64,000 nt of DNA from Owenia fusiformis (lineage: Eukaryota; Annelida; Polychaeta; Sabellida; Oweniidae). Shown here piece after piece: positions 35,301-41,441 of the stretch. The stretch is taken from assembly GCA_903813345.2 (NCBI GenBank), contig CAIIXF020000011.1, positions 24,980,166 through 25,044,165 of the forward strand, in the 5' to 3' direction. Within the stretch, counting starts at the first letter, position 1. The number at the start of each line of letters is the position of its first letter. Under the pieces are notes generated by a model that worked only from the letters and a program-made list of their open reading frames with translations, had not been told where the DNA came from and did not search any database. A program made the position numbers and the translations under genes.

Positions 35301-37776
35301 ACGTTCAGCAAATAACGATATTGACTCACTCCGAGCACCAAACGTATTAACATGTTGACTAAGCAGTCAATATACTCAAAAGTGGCCTGGTTGGAAGCCA
35401 AAAATCTCGCGCATGACTGATCGAGGTAGGGTAGTGTGTATATGTATGGACAACTTTTCACTGTGAACATGACACGAGACCTTCATAAATTCTAAAAATC
35501 AATTGATGTCATACACAAAATGTATCTATAAATTGGTATAAAGTACAAACGCAGAGTAAACAAGGCACATGGTGAACAATATCGTACCTATAACATAGCA
35601 GTGTGGACTTGATGACCCAGAAAGGAAGATGGCCGCCGAAAAGTTAATCAGTTCTAGATCTTCTTACCACGTTGAATGTGTAAAAATTTCAAGAAGATTG
35701 ATTTATATAAGGACCTCTTTCCCTTATTATCTTATACGCAATCAGGGCCAGTAAGTGCCGTTAAGAAAGGGGACCATAATCACCGGGAGACCATAATTTC
35801 TTTCACACCGGGATCGTAGACAACAACATTGATACCTTGCTGTCCTCTGTTAAATCACGAAACCCGTTTCCCTTAATTTTTTTACTAAGAGACTTATACA
35901 TGCATAAGTTATCTATCAAATTTTTTTAAAAATATTAAATGTCGTCTAAGGTTGTTTTAATGATTAGTCTTCATCTAGATTCATTAATCATCACGATATT
36001 TATATAGAAATATTATGTAATAGACCTGTCATATCACGTCCGTAGTTACAAAGTCATCTACATATTAATGCAATAGAATAAGACTCAATGATTAAAATAA
36101 TAAACCTCAGCATTCGGGCCTAAAAACACAGATAAGTGTATCAATACCAAAGGGTAAGCTCAAATAACCTTCCAAATAAGTGTATCAATAATCAAGGATT
36201 GCGAGTACTAAGGACCAAGTAAGATGGTTGTAACGTTGGTATTGCTAGTTATTAAACACGATTTTGTCTTGTGCAAGGCACATGGTGAACAATATCGTAC
36301 CTATAACATAGCAGTGTGGACTTGATGACCCAGAAAGGAAGATGGCCGCCGAAAAGTTAATCAGTTCTAGATCTTCTTACCACGTTGAATGTGTAAAAAT
36401 TTCAAAAAGATCGGTAGAGTGGTTTTCCTGGAATCGCGACGATAAGATTTATCTAAAAACGTTCAAGATAGCTGCTAGAATGAAAAATGGTCATACACTG
36501 TAGAAAAGTTGATCAGCTGTAGAACTTACCATGTAACATGTGTGAAAATTTGAAGCAGATCTGTTGAGGTGGATTTTCTGGAATCGCGATGACAAGATTT
36601 ATCTAGAAACTTCCAAAATGGCCGCCAGAATGCAAGATGGCTACCGGAAAGTTAATCAGCTCTGACAGTGGTTACCATAGAAACGATTACTATATTGTCA
36701 GTACTTAGATGGCTGTAAGGACATTTTGAGAGAATAATGTCAGATATGTTCCTCATGTTGTAAAAGTTTCATGAATAAATGTATAAAAAGCAAAAGAAAA
36801 GGTTACAGCAAAATTACCAATATATTAAAGAAGATTCTCTGAAGATTCGTGCATTTGTATATTTGTTCCATTTTTCAGGAAAATCAGGCTACATAGACCT
36901 TCGTCGTAATGGAAACAAGCTGAAAACGTTAGGTCGAGATGACGTATTTAGTTACGATTCCCCAGTTCAACACGTGTTAGTGTCTCAATAGGTTTTTTGA
37001 GTCGTATACATTTTGACTTCTAGAACACCTATTTTTTAATTAAATTCAGTTTAAAACAGACAGTCAGCAATCCGAAAATCTTGTTTATCTTGTATTTATT
37101 TTTACATTTGCCATGTACAATATGACCAGCAGTACAATTGCCAAACATTGCAAACAGGTATAGAACGCTATTTTTGAAAATCCTGATTTCTAGCCGTGTT
37201 ACAACAACTGTGACATTGCTTGATTATTAAATGGTAATTCAAACGAGTATCTTTTCCAGACATGATCCACCGATAGAGTTCCTACCCGGTGATGAGGTAT
37301 TCGTTAGTTGCACCTTCGATTCACGCTCAAAATCAGAAACCACTTACTACGGCTACGATACATCAGCTGAAATGTGCTACGGATTTTTCCAGTACTACCC
37401 GGTGATTGGTAACTTGACAAGTATGTTGAATTACAAAGACGTCGAACTTTGTTTCAATTGGGGTCCCAGAGGGGGAGGTGAGGGTCTCATTGTTGGAGGA
37501 TGTAGTTTGACGAATGCGGTCATTCAATCCTTTTCAATGAAAGTCATGGCGAAATGCTCGATGACCGGTGATGTCTGTCAACCAGAATGCAAGGAGATGG
37601 TCAAGGAAACCAGGTTGAATGACGAGTGTATGGGGAACGAAGACGTTTTTGGACTAGTAAAGGTTTTATCAGAGGGAGAACCTCGACTTGAAAACATATG
37701 GAGAGCATTTGAGTCTTGTGACGATGAGATTAAGATGGATGATGTTCTCACGAGATTAATATTAAGCCTAGTTTGA
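2153..37776 (+). CDS. Secreted temptin-domain / DBH-like copper monooxygenase (8 exons, complete)
   Basis: The CDS joins 2153-2365, 26985-27117, 27293-27391, 28486-28665, 28822-29003, 30727-30970, 36879-36975 and 37260-37776: 1665 nt, 554 residues. Every junction is GT-AG with matching phase. Residues 1-21 are a hydrophobic signal peptide. About 22-118 match temptin, with IPNG, VWQGVGH, GGGNRNAFG, DSDNDGKTNG and ELGDPNCVW. About 116-148 are a Cys-rich linker. About 150-268 are the N-terminal Cu2 monooxygenase domain (MHHMLMYGC, H199/H200; H271 in MQMHWNNP). About 272-460 are the C-terminal domain (LHMHYLG, H346/H348; TSAEMC, M421). These are the six copper ligands known from PHM/DBH, so the site looks intact. 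The family hydroxylates peptide-glycine or catecholamine-type substrates using ascorbate and O2; this substrate is unknown. There is no transmembrane anchor, and a ~90-residue acidic, Cys-containing tail follows. Domain assignment is very secure; naming it MOXD1, MOXD2 or DBH is not. Confidence 0.93.
2474..2670. repeat. Hairpin-bearing MITE-like repeat in intron 1
   Basis: A stem CCAGGGGTTCG / CGAACCCCTGG (2491-2501, 2513-2523) and a distal GGGGCGTAGGAAGG resemble the ends of the repeats at 39252-39460 and 43265-43517 (CCGTAGC / CCTACGG type). Boundaries are uncertain. Present in both duplication copies. Confidence 0.45.
3755..4274. other. AT-rich intronic sequence, nothing recognised
   Basis: No coding, RNA or repeat signal could be supported between the end of the duplication and the LINE fragment. 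The duplication may continue further, but its partner lies outside the window. Confidence 0.5.
4275..4679 (+). pseudogene. CR1/Jockey-like LINE reverse transcriptase fragment (5' part, before insertion)
   Basis: It reads DGESSTRTPVKSGVPQGTVLG, PLCFLVYIND and LKLFADDSLLF, which are RT motifs with FADD as the catalytic box, then QMKFRPSKCYVLS. After SHSREP it jumps to LQHLQWESLQSRRE, so roughly 100 residues of the thumb region are deleted. A frameshift follows near 4640. The element is 5' truncated at about 4275. Its continuation resumes at 19215 after the 14.5 kb insertion. Confidence 0.9.
5520..6190. repeat. GATATC-rich hairpin repeat inside the TIR element
   Basis: Many GTGATATC / GATATCAC motifs are present, with a clear stem: GATATCAAATATCAACAC (about 6089) pairs with GTGTTGATATTTGATATC across a short TCATTCGCTTCGCTCACTC loop. 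MITE-like; limits approximate. Confidence 0.6.
6730..6836. repeat. Hairpin, about 33-base imperfect stem
   Basis: GATTTAATTCC..TTAAGTT near 6732 pairs with AACTTAAGTGAGGAATTAAATC near 6830; AAACGGT and ACCGTTT lie on the inner side. Loop of about 35 bases. Function unknown. Confidence 0.6.
7275..9972 (+). repeat. 5' LTR
   Basis: TG...CA termini. Contains C-runs near 8393 and 8596 and the 63-bp minisatellite. Length 2698. Confidence 0.95.
8606..9690. repeat. About 17 copies of a 63-bp minisatellite inside the 5' LTR
   Basis: The unit begins GGCTACATTAGGCTGCAACC, continues CTATATTGACTAGTGAGGTG and ends in CCATACCACCCTATACCCGG. Two sub-types alternate at the left end (TTGGTCCGAGG and TTGGTCCAGGG), while the right half is homogenised to TATACCCGGGG. 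Confidence 0.95.
9974..9991 (+). promoter_or_regulatory. tRNA primer-binding site of the LTR element
   Basis: TGGTGGCAGCGTCGGGAT starts one base after the LTR. It begins with TGG, complementary to a tRNA CCA end. The GGCAGCG part resembles the 3' acceptor complement of a leucine-type tRNA; the exact tRNA is not certain. Confidence 0.8.
9992..12671 (+). other. Interior of the LTR element, non-coding as far as can be seen
   Basis: Open frames do not exceed about 100 codons and none shows CCHC, DTG, YxDD or HHCC motifs. It is dense in TGTCC/CCTGT words but has no clear repeat structure. Confidence 0.6.
12672..12685 (+). promoter_or_regulatory. Polypurine tract before the 3' LTR
   Basis: AAAGAAGGGGGCAG directly abuts the 3' LTR TGTAACG. 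The preceding GTTCGGGACGAACTT is typical of metazoan gypsy elements. Confidence 0.85.
12686..15385 (+). repeat. 3' LTR
   Basis: Matches the 5' LTR over its full 2700 bases. Differences noticed: G for A near 13175, two extra C near 14017, and GGACTGC for GGGCTGC near 14894. Confidence 0.95.
14020..15103. repeat. The same 63-bp minisatellite inside the 3' LTR
   Basis: Same unit order and sub-type pattern as 8606-9690, so both LTRs descend from one template without later array slippage. Confidence 0.95.
15390..16235. other. Interior of the 14.5 kb element, right side
   Basis: 15600-15860 holds GGGCCC/GGCCTT-rich short repeats followed by a C-run and ATCCGCCCCTGATGAAG, probably a small repeat element of its own. 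The rest is AT-rich and non-coding. Confidence 0.4.
16236..16797. mobile_element. Mariner-type MITE
   Basis: TA|CAGGGCGAGCCAAAAAGGTAA on the left, and GGGTTACCTTTTTTGGCTC on the right with a decayed tip. Inner inverted words TCACGATTTTATGGCCATTT / AAATGGCCATAAAATCGTGA add a second stem. No transposase. Confidence 0.75.
17678..19140. repeat. 1.46 kb near-perfect palindrome (foldback) at the right end of the TIR element
   Basis: Arms of about 720 bases run from CTGTGGTCGGGAAATATG at 17678 to CATATTTCCCGACCACAG at 19140, centred near 18405, where GGTGTGATAGTAGGG meets CCCTACTATCACACC. Terminal-like blocks (CTATCACACCAAAC.AGTT) recur at about 18410 and 18799 within an arm, so the arm looks built from repeated transposon ends. 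ACG motifs recur at helical spacing. Confidence 0.93.
19215..19768 (+). pseudogene. CR1/Jockey-like LINE 3' end (after insertion)
   Basis: It starts AAITIPSYFSPQ and ends FPRTIVKLNTLPSDSDSLS plus FKSSVSKQLNN with TAA at 19428-19430. This is the typical C-terminus of CR1/Jockey LINE proteins (Y.FFPRTI..WN.LP). It continues the fragment cut at 4679, and the TTA at the junction is duplicated. The 3' UTR ends in a GATGTA-type tail at about 19737-19768. Confidence 0.88.
20070..20405. repeat. GGTACC-rich inverted repeat (MITE-like)
   Basis: GGGTACCGGGTATCGGGTAC then TAAATCCTCCATGCTGGGTT in the left arm is mirrored at 20325-20390 as AACCCAGCATGGAGGATTTA. A GGGACCATAAT word also recurs. Part of this repeat (TATACGCAATCAGGGCCAGT) reappears inverted at about 35735-35830. 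Confidence 0.85.
20659..20727. repeat. Compact double hairpin
   Basis: AACGCCGTTA / TAACGGCGTT form a perfect 10-bp stem (20659-20685). The longer GTTAAACTCAATAACGGC (20664-20681) pairs with GCCGTTATTGAGTTTAAC (20710-20727), so the two stems are mutually exclusive. Confidence 0.8.
21417..24781. mobile_element. 3.4 kb TIR element with internal minisatellite
   Basis: The left end TTAGACCTAGCC at 21417 matches the right end GGC(C)TAGGTCTAA ending at 24781. The arms extend about 300 bases with the shared TATCAAAAATCTAGAAAAAT and TACCCCCTGG blocks. The interior is dominated by a degenerate ~24-bp repeat, and no transposase was seen. The left inner part is homologous to the left arm of the 4680 element (4850-4930). 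X-box-like palindromes lie at 22004, 24011, 24169 and 24522. Confidence 0.8.
22090..23925. repeat. Degenerate ~24-25-bp satellite (CCTCCAGAGTCTAAGATGGTACAG type)
   Basis: Dozens of units of the form CAGCCTCCAGAGTCTAAGATG, with substitutions and length variation. A higher-order repeat is also visible: the stretch TCAAGAATCACAATTTTGTC and the following ATAACATCAATCTGTGATTA recurs at about 23450, 23650 and 23880. Confidence 0.92.
25277..26903 (-). pseudogene. Dead Tc1-family DNA transposon (transposase on minus strand)
   Basis: TIRs CACTATTGCTCATAAATATG (left) and CATATTTATAAGCAACAG (right) with TA-rich flanks give about 1.63 kb, the usual Tc1 length. On the minus strand 26554-26306 reads GMKQTAIARGVSRTVSKILK, a Tc1 helix-turn-helix, then TPGHSN. 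Downstream are VFWGNIQLQND and, in another frame, LPWAQKSANQANAEQMCGDL, which match the Q-D-N and W-P-x-S-P-D-L-N-P-I-E-x-W-G regions with many substitutions and frameshifts. It is clearly inactive. It sits 80 bases before exon 2. Confidence 0.87.
26985..27117 (+). CDS. Exon 2: second half of temptin domain
   Basis: The acceptor is ACATTTAG| and the donor CCAG|GTACAA. The exon reads VWNSRLCNADSDND, GKTNG, ELGDPNCVW and then TSGLSHPG, the conserved C-terminal half of temptin. The D-rich DSDNDGKTNG loop is the family signature. It enters in phase 0 and exits in phase 1. It lies 84 bases after the dead Tc1 element. Confidence 0.94.
27293..27391 (+). CDS. Exon 3: Cys-rich linker
   Basis: The acceptor is GTTATATAG| and the donor GCAACAG|GTATTT, phase 1 to phase 1. 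It codes about 33 residues (VCEPWDSERC, then CDREVFSCPAMDAT) with four cysteines. It joins the temptin part to the monooxygenase domain; no independent fold is recognised. Confidence 0.88.
27570..28368. mobile_element. ~790-bp MITE with internal palindrome, copy 1
   Basis: Ends AAAGGACCTTATAC and the imperfect inverse CACCTTGTCCTTT. Inside, TATGACCTGAATCGATTGCA is mirrored by TGCAATCGATTCGGGTCATA. A second copy lies at 52907-53696. It lies in the intron between exons 3 and 4. Confidence 0.85.
28486..28665 (+). CDS. Exon 4: monooxygenase N-domain with copper His-His pair
   Basis: The acceptor is TTCTCAAG| and the donor AAGACG|GTACAA, phase 1 to phase 1. It codes residues 149-208: RFPPTRVPPTETNYYC, then NAYVMHHMLMYGC. 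H199 and H200 correspond to the adjacent His ligands of the CuH site in PHM/DBH, and the two cysteines are at the positions usual for the family. Confidence 0.94.
28822..29003 (+). CDS. Exon 5: monooxygenase N-domain continuation
   Basis: The acceptor is AATACACAG| and the donor ATGCAG|GTATTA, phase 1 to phase 0. It includes CGMDTGC, GWGPGLPGQCF and GKHGYKYAVMQ, the stretch that in DBH/PHM precedes the third CuH histidine, which is the second codon of the next exon. Confidence 0.93.
29443..29460. repeat. ATT microsatellite
   Basis: Six ATT units in the intron between exons 5 and 6. Confidence 0.7.
29570..30662. mobile_element. Mariner-like non-autonomous element, 1.09 kb
   Basis: Left CGAGGAGTGATCCAAAAGTA and right ACTTTTGGATCACCCTTCG, with TA on both sides (29568-29569, 30663-30664). 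The subterminal words GACACCCCGCTCTAA / TTAGAGCAGGGCGTC continue the TIR. An inner pair ACCCGGAACGGTATT / AATACCGTTCCGGGT forms a second inverted repeat. No intact transposase. Lies between exons 5 and 6. Confidence 0.88.
30727..30970 (+). CDS. Exon 6: domain junction, third CuH His and HxH CuM ligands
   Basis: The acceptor is TTCTTGCAG| and the donor ATTTAG|GTAGGT, phase 0 to phase 1. It codes MHWNNPELRSHY (H271), then SGLTLFYTPNLRPNDAG, and ends in NNVLHMHYLG (H346 and H348). The HxH pair equals the HTH motif of DBH/PHM with Met in the middle. The exon begins 64 bases after a mariner-type element. Confidence 0.94.
30985..31180 (-). pseudogene. RING-finger-like fragment
   Basis: On the minus strand the frame contains FSKGPDQGLTCPLCRESF, resembling the last Cys-x2-Cys pair of a RING finger (TCPLCR). 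No upstream RING half is visible nearby, and the fragment lies against the end of exon 6 on the opposite strand. Probably a retro-copied or transposon-borne remnant; chance is not excluded. Confidence 0.3.
31330..32090. repeat. Five tandem units of a ~146-bp repeat rich in GGCCATCTTG
   Basis: Each unit holds TTACATGGTAAGAAGTTCTA, GAGCTGATTA, GGCGGCCATCTTG (twice), TTTTAAGATAAATCTTGTCA and CGCGATTCCAGGAAAACCA. Partial units in the opposite orientation occur at 35617-35690 and 36329-36665. Confidence 0.92.
33200..33420 (+). pseudogene. SWIM-zinc-finger-like fragment (transposon-associated)
   Basis: The frame reads DAITRWCCTCPVGRMVVG, similar to the W-x-C-x-C-x2-G-x-R-x-V-G-x-C-x-H motif common in invertebrate repeat-borne proteins. 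The distal C and H are missing, so it is a decayed fragment. No terminal repeats were identified around it. Confidence 0.35.
34540..34760. repeat. Cluster of GCGGAATATGCCATACTCAC repeats
   Basis: ATATTCCGC / GCGGAATAT words recur five or more times on both strands, with CTGCAGGTGAGTATGG variants. It forms alternative small hairpins; the class is unknown. Confidence 0.7.
35561..35698. repeat. 138-bp direct repeat, copy 1
   Basis: Nearly identical to 36274-36411 (one difference noticed, AAGAAGAT against AAAAAGAT). Begins CAAGGCACATGGTGAACAAT. The 575 bases between the copies hold the fragment shared with 20160-20240 and the inverted partner of 40978-41250. Confidence 0.93.
35990..36273. repeat. 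Inverted repeat arm (partner 40978-41250)
   Basis: ACACGATTTTGTCTTGTG at its right end mirrors CACAAGACAAAATCGTGT at 40979. Similarity extends about 270 bases through AAGTGTATCAATAATCAAGG and AATAGACCTGTCATATCACG. Exons 7 and 8 lie between the arms. Confidence 0.85.
36274..36411. repeat. 138-bp direct repeat, copy 2
   Basis: Continues directly into ~146-bp repeat units, whereas copy 1 does not. Copy 1 therefore looks like the duplicated partial. Confidence 0.93.
36329..36665. repeat. Inverted-orientation units of the ~146-bp repeat
   Basis: About 2.5 units in reverse orientation to 31330-32090 (AAGATGGCCGCC, GAATCGCGACGATAAGATTT). They end about 210 bases before exon 7. Confidence 0.88.
36879..36975 (+). 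CDS. Exon 7: monooxygenase C-domain
   Basis: The acceptor is TTTTTCAG|. The donor is taken at CACGT|GTTAGT because phase 2 is needed for the next exon. The alternative donor two bases upstream (CAC|GTGTTA) would break the frame. The chosen splice reads SPVQHV|HDPPIEF, matching the family's strand before GD.V...C. Confidence 0.88.
37260..37776 (+). CDS. Exon 8: C-terminal monooxygenase domain and tail
   Basis: The acceptor is CTTTTCCAG|. It reads FLPGDEVFVSCTF, then YYGYDTSAEMCYGFFQYYP, where M421 is the CuM methionine ligand. The last ~90 residues (from about CSMTGDVCQPEC) are an acidic tail outside the core fold. TGA stop at 37774-37776. Confidence 0.93.
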
Positions 37777-37782
37777 ACTTTT

Positions 37783-37788
37783 AATAAA
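37783..37788 (+). terminator. Polyadenylation signal AATAAA of the monooxygenase gene
   Basis: A canonical AATAAA starts seven bases after the stop codon. This very short 3' UTR geometry is possible, but AATAAA also occurs by chance in AT-rich DNA, and the GT-rich downstream element is weak. Confidence 0.5.
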
Positions 37789-37799
37789 ATTTATCTAAA

Positions 37800-39245
37800 T
37801 CACCCAAGTTTACATATCAAACCCTTTTCTACATAATATTATATCATGGTACTAAAATTAAAATGGGTGGTATCTATAGACACTCCCCGAAGCGATAAAC
37901 GATGAAGATGATAGGTGTGACGCAAAGGAGTCTATGGACACCCGATACTCATTGCACAAACATAGTAGCAATTATTATTATAAAGGGACTATAGAATTAT
38001 ACAATTATATATACAAGCTAGAGATACCTGGTGTCTATACAGTGCGTATCAAAAAAACAAAAAAACGCAACAAATTGTTAACTCGAAAAAGCTCAAAACC
38101 AGTGAAAACAGCATTGGTTTCTTTCAATGTACCATAAAGCCATATGTCTCCCTCTTTCCAATGGTCTGTCATTTATTGACATTGGGTCATTGTTGGGCGA
38201 GCAATCATTCCTTTTGTAAAGTTGGCCAAAATTAGCTTGGGACCAAGTTATGAACACCGCGTAAGTCAATGCACGGGGCCAGGTGTTATTGGGAGAATAC
38301 ATAAAACCAGAGATGACTGCATCCTCATTCAATGAACCACAAAGCCACATTTCTCCTCTTTGCAATTGTCATCATGTCATTCATTCTCAGGGATTCATGT
38401 TTGGCCAAATAATCATTGATCTCGCAATGTGGGGCAAAATCAGCTCAGAACCAAGTTTAAAACATTGCAAAAATCAGTGCAAGGGGCATAGGGGCTAGTG
38501 TAAAAAGGTGTGACAGGTCTGGCAAAGACGGTAAAGTGTTCATACTAATACTCTTTACAAGAATATATGCATCCCATACCCCTCCGAAATGCAACCACTT
38601 CTTAGCAAACAAAGATGCGCAGATCTCTTTGTCATTCATGGCTCGTGATCAGCTCTGAGTCATCTGTGGTTTAAGGCGTAGAAAAACATCCCATTGGCAA
38701 TTCTTTTTCGAAATTTTGCAATATCTTGGAGAGGAATGGTAAACACTTTGCTCCTGAGATAGGTTCAAAAGAAAAAGTTACAACAATTCAAGTCAGTAGA
38801 ACTTCCATTAGCACTTAGCCCTAGCACTGACTTTTGCAATATCTGAAACTTGGTCCAGAGCCGACTTTGGCCAATTGTGCAAATGGAATGATTTTTCGCC
38901 CAACAATGGCCACATGTGAATGACTGATAGATCATTTCAAAGAGGAGAGACGTGGCTTTATGGTACATTGAATGAAATTGATGTAGTCATTACTGGTTTT
39001 GTCGTTTTACGAGATAACTGTTTGTTGCGTATTTTGATACGCCTTGTAGACACCCCAAGTTTACATTTAACGTTTTTATTACTTTTATACATATGCCATG
39101 GTACTAAAATAAAACTGGGTGGTGTCCATAGACACTCCTGAAACGAATACATGATACTGCATGTAGGTTGGACGCAAAGGAGTCCATGGACAGTCCCGAT
39201 ACTTATTGCACAAACATAGTAGCAATTATTATAAAGGAACTATAC
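37800..39245. mobile_element. Hairpin element flanked by ~195-bp direct repeats
   Basis: The direct repeats 37800-37995 and 39050-39245 share ACCCAAGTTTACAT, ATGGTACTAAAAT and TTGCACAAACATAGTAGCAA. Between them lies an inverted pair with tips GGTGTCTATACAG (38029) and GTAGACACC (39052). Inner arms such as GTACCATAAAGCCATATGTC mirror GACGTGGCTTTATGGTAC. No coding capacity. It starts about 20 bases after the gene's stop codon region. Confidence 0.8.
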
Positions 39246-39251
39246 ACTGCG

Positions 39252-39460
39252 CAGGTCCGTAGCGTTTCGATGGGTTCGAGCAACCCCCCCCCTCCCCCCC
39301 CCCCTTGGCCAAAAGCTATTTCAAAAGCATACATTTTTCATCATTCTGAGCACTTTTTTAGGTGATTTTGGCATTGTTTGGACCAAACTTGCCAAACTGA
39401 TTTTTTCAAAACTGAACAACCCCCGCCCCTTGGCAAATCCTTCCTACGGGCCTGCTGCGA
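39252..39460. repeat. C-rich MITE
   Basis: GCAGGTCCGTAGC at the left mirrors CCTACGGGCCTGCTGC at the right. Two C-runs (CAACCCCCCCC, CCCCGCCCC) lie inside. Same style as 2474-2670 and 43265-43517. Confidence 0.7.
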
Positions 39461-40039
39461 AACTAAAACATAAAACAAGAATATTTTCGAATTGTTGCTC
39501 GCAAAAGTGTCTATGGACACTTCCTCTTAATCAGCTTCCTAGCAGCTATATACATTAGTAGCAACAAACATTTATCATTCTTTCTTCCTTGCTTTAGGGT
39601 CTTTTAACATCATATTGTGAACATCTCATAGATTCATACGTAATAACATTTTAAATCGATTGAAATAGATCATTTTCAAGTGAGCCCTGCAAAGTTACGT
39701 AATTGAGACAAATTTACCTTCACTAATTTGAATATCTATCCCTCTTTATAACATTCTCGTCCATTTTATAATATTTTTGTCGCGACCCCCGCTTTGGGTA
39801 GCGTGGCTGGAGGTTAGACAGAAAAGGAAGTATTTGATTTAACAGGTGTTAGTGCAAGACTTATGTTCCTATGATTATTGTTCACATCTAATGTGGGAGG
39901 GGTTTATTTGTCAAAAGTCAAATTTTGCAGATGTTGGATTAAATAGGTGAGAAATCAGCTGATACGTGTAATTAAAGGTATATTTATGACATTAGCAAAC
40001 ATTAATTGACCCAACTAACAAATAAAATAAAAATAAAAA

Positions 40040-40790
40040 TAAGTATAGTAATGTTAGGAATAGAAACTTGAGATACATTGATCCATTCAAAATGCCCATA
40101 AGATGCTCTGCTAGATTCTCATCCTCAGCAATACCTTCTGCAATCTCAAAATGGCTAGAGCTCCCCCCTTCTATTAAAACCAAGAAAACTCTTCATAACT
40201 TCAAAAGACACCAACGGCTTTTCCTCCAAAACCCCTCTAAAATTTTGACCACAAATCAATCTTTCTAGACGGCATGAGATAGTGTTGAATAAAGTAAGAG
40301 CTGACTTATTTTTTAAAGCTCAATTTTATGCCCATAATTTTAACTCTGTTGACAGCCCTAATTGTGCTTGTGGCAGCTCTCAAACCTTAAAGCATATTCT
40401 TTTCCAGTGGAATCGCTTTACCTTAGTAAGACAGGATCTCTGGGATAAACTTGCTGAATTCGAACCTTCTCTCAATAGTAATCTTCCTCAGTACGATTTT
40501 ATATCCATTTTGAAAACAGGATGCCCAAACTTAAGCATAGATGTAAACTCTAAAGCCATTTCACTGATACTTGACTTCATCATAGACAATAGCTAATTCC
40601 CTCCCTCATGTCTCTCTTTCTGATATCCTGTTGTCCTGTCACACCTGCTCCGGCCCGGGACCCTGTCTGCCTGCCACCCCCAGCCTCTCACCATTCCTAT
40701 ATAATGCCCTCTGGCGATTTAGGGATGCTATTGTAACTGTATTTTAAACTATATCAATGAAATAAATAAATAATAATAACAATAAAAAAA
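40040..40790 (+). pseudogene. CR1/L2-like LINE 3' end
   Basis: The frame reads RYIDPFKMPIRCSAR, then SFIPSAI-like SSSAIPSAISKWLELPPS, a stop at about 40268, then KVRADLFFKAQFYAHNF and CACGSSQTLKHILF. This is the typical LINE C-terminus (LR..RS.L..HLY.HN...SP.C.CG..ET..H.LF.C). Stop at 40594-40596, then a C-rich UTR and an ATAAATAAATAATAA tail. 5' truncated with at least one in-frame stop. Confidence 0.87.
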
Positions 40791-40807
40791 AACTAACAAA
40801 TATTTGT

Positions 40808-40990
40808 TCAATTACCAGGGCAATTATGTGCTTGACCTTGATATGAAACCTCCGCAAAGCAAACTGGACAGCAAGTGTCGTCTGCTTTCCACTGGGCGAT
40901 GCAAAGTGTACGAGCACAAATCTCTTGCTCAGGGTAATGGTGAGGGTCAATTAAAATCAATAAGTTTTTGCAGATAATTCCACAAGACAA
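40808..40990 (-). pseudogene. Degenerate RING-finger fragment
   Basis: The minus-strand frame of 60 codons reads CGIICKNLL, ARTLCIAQWKADDTCCPVC and FAEVSYQGQ. It has the order C-x3-C, C-x4-C-I-x2-W, C-P-x-C of a RING with the central C-x-H apparently lost. It lies directly between the LINE tail and the inverted arm at 40978. Likely a remnant. Confidence 0.4.
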
Positions 40991-41250
40991 AATCGTGTTA
41001 AATAACGATCAATACCAATGTTACAACAATCTTACTCGGTACTTAGTACTCGTAATCCTTGATTATTGATACACTTATTTGGAAGGTTATTTGAGCTTAC
41101 ACTTTGGTATTGATACACTTATCTGTGTTTTTTAGGCTTAAATACTGAGGTTTATTTTTTAATTATTGAGTCTTATCTATTGCATTAATATGTAGTTGAC
41201 TTTGTAACTACCAGACGTGATATGATAGGTCTATTACATATACGTATGTA
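40978..41250. repeat. Inverted repeat arm (partner 35990-36273)
   Basis: Reverse-complement relative of 35990-36273, diverged perhaps 10-15 percent by eye, with small indels. Confidence 0.85.
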
Positions 41251-41441
41251 TACCCTGTATATTTTTAGATTATTATATTGTGATATAAAAATGAAGCGTT
41301 TAAATCATCGTTATTTCATTTTTGAATTATTTTGATTGTTTTTGTAAGACGTTATTAATATAAGCATGTGTTGGAGGATACAAAATGACTTTAAAATGAT
41401 GTGAAATATAAACGTACAATCGAAAGTTAGTATTCGTATTT

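Noticed and set aside
35258-35470. Minus-strand 70-codon frame (YLDQSCARFLASNQ)
   Set aside because: Not recognised; no splice sites or repeats support it and the length is near chance for this composition.
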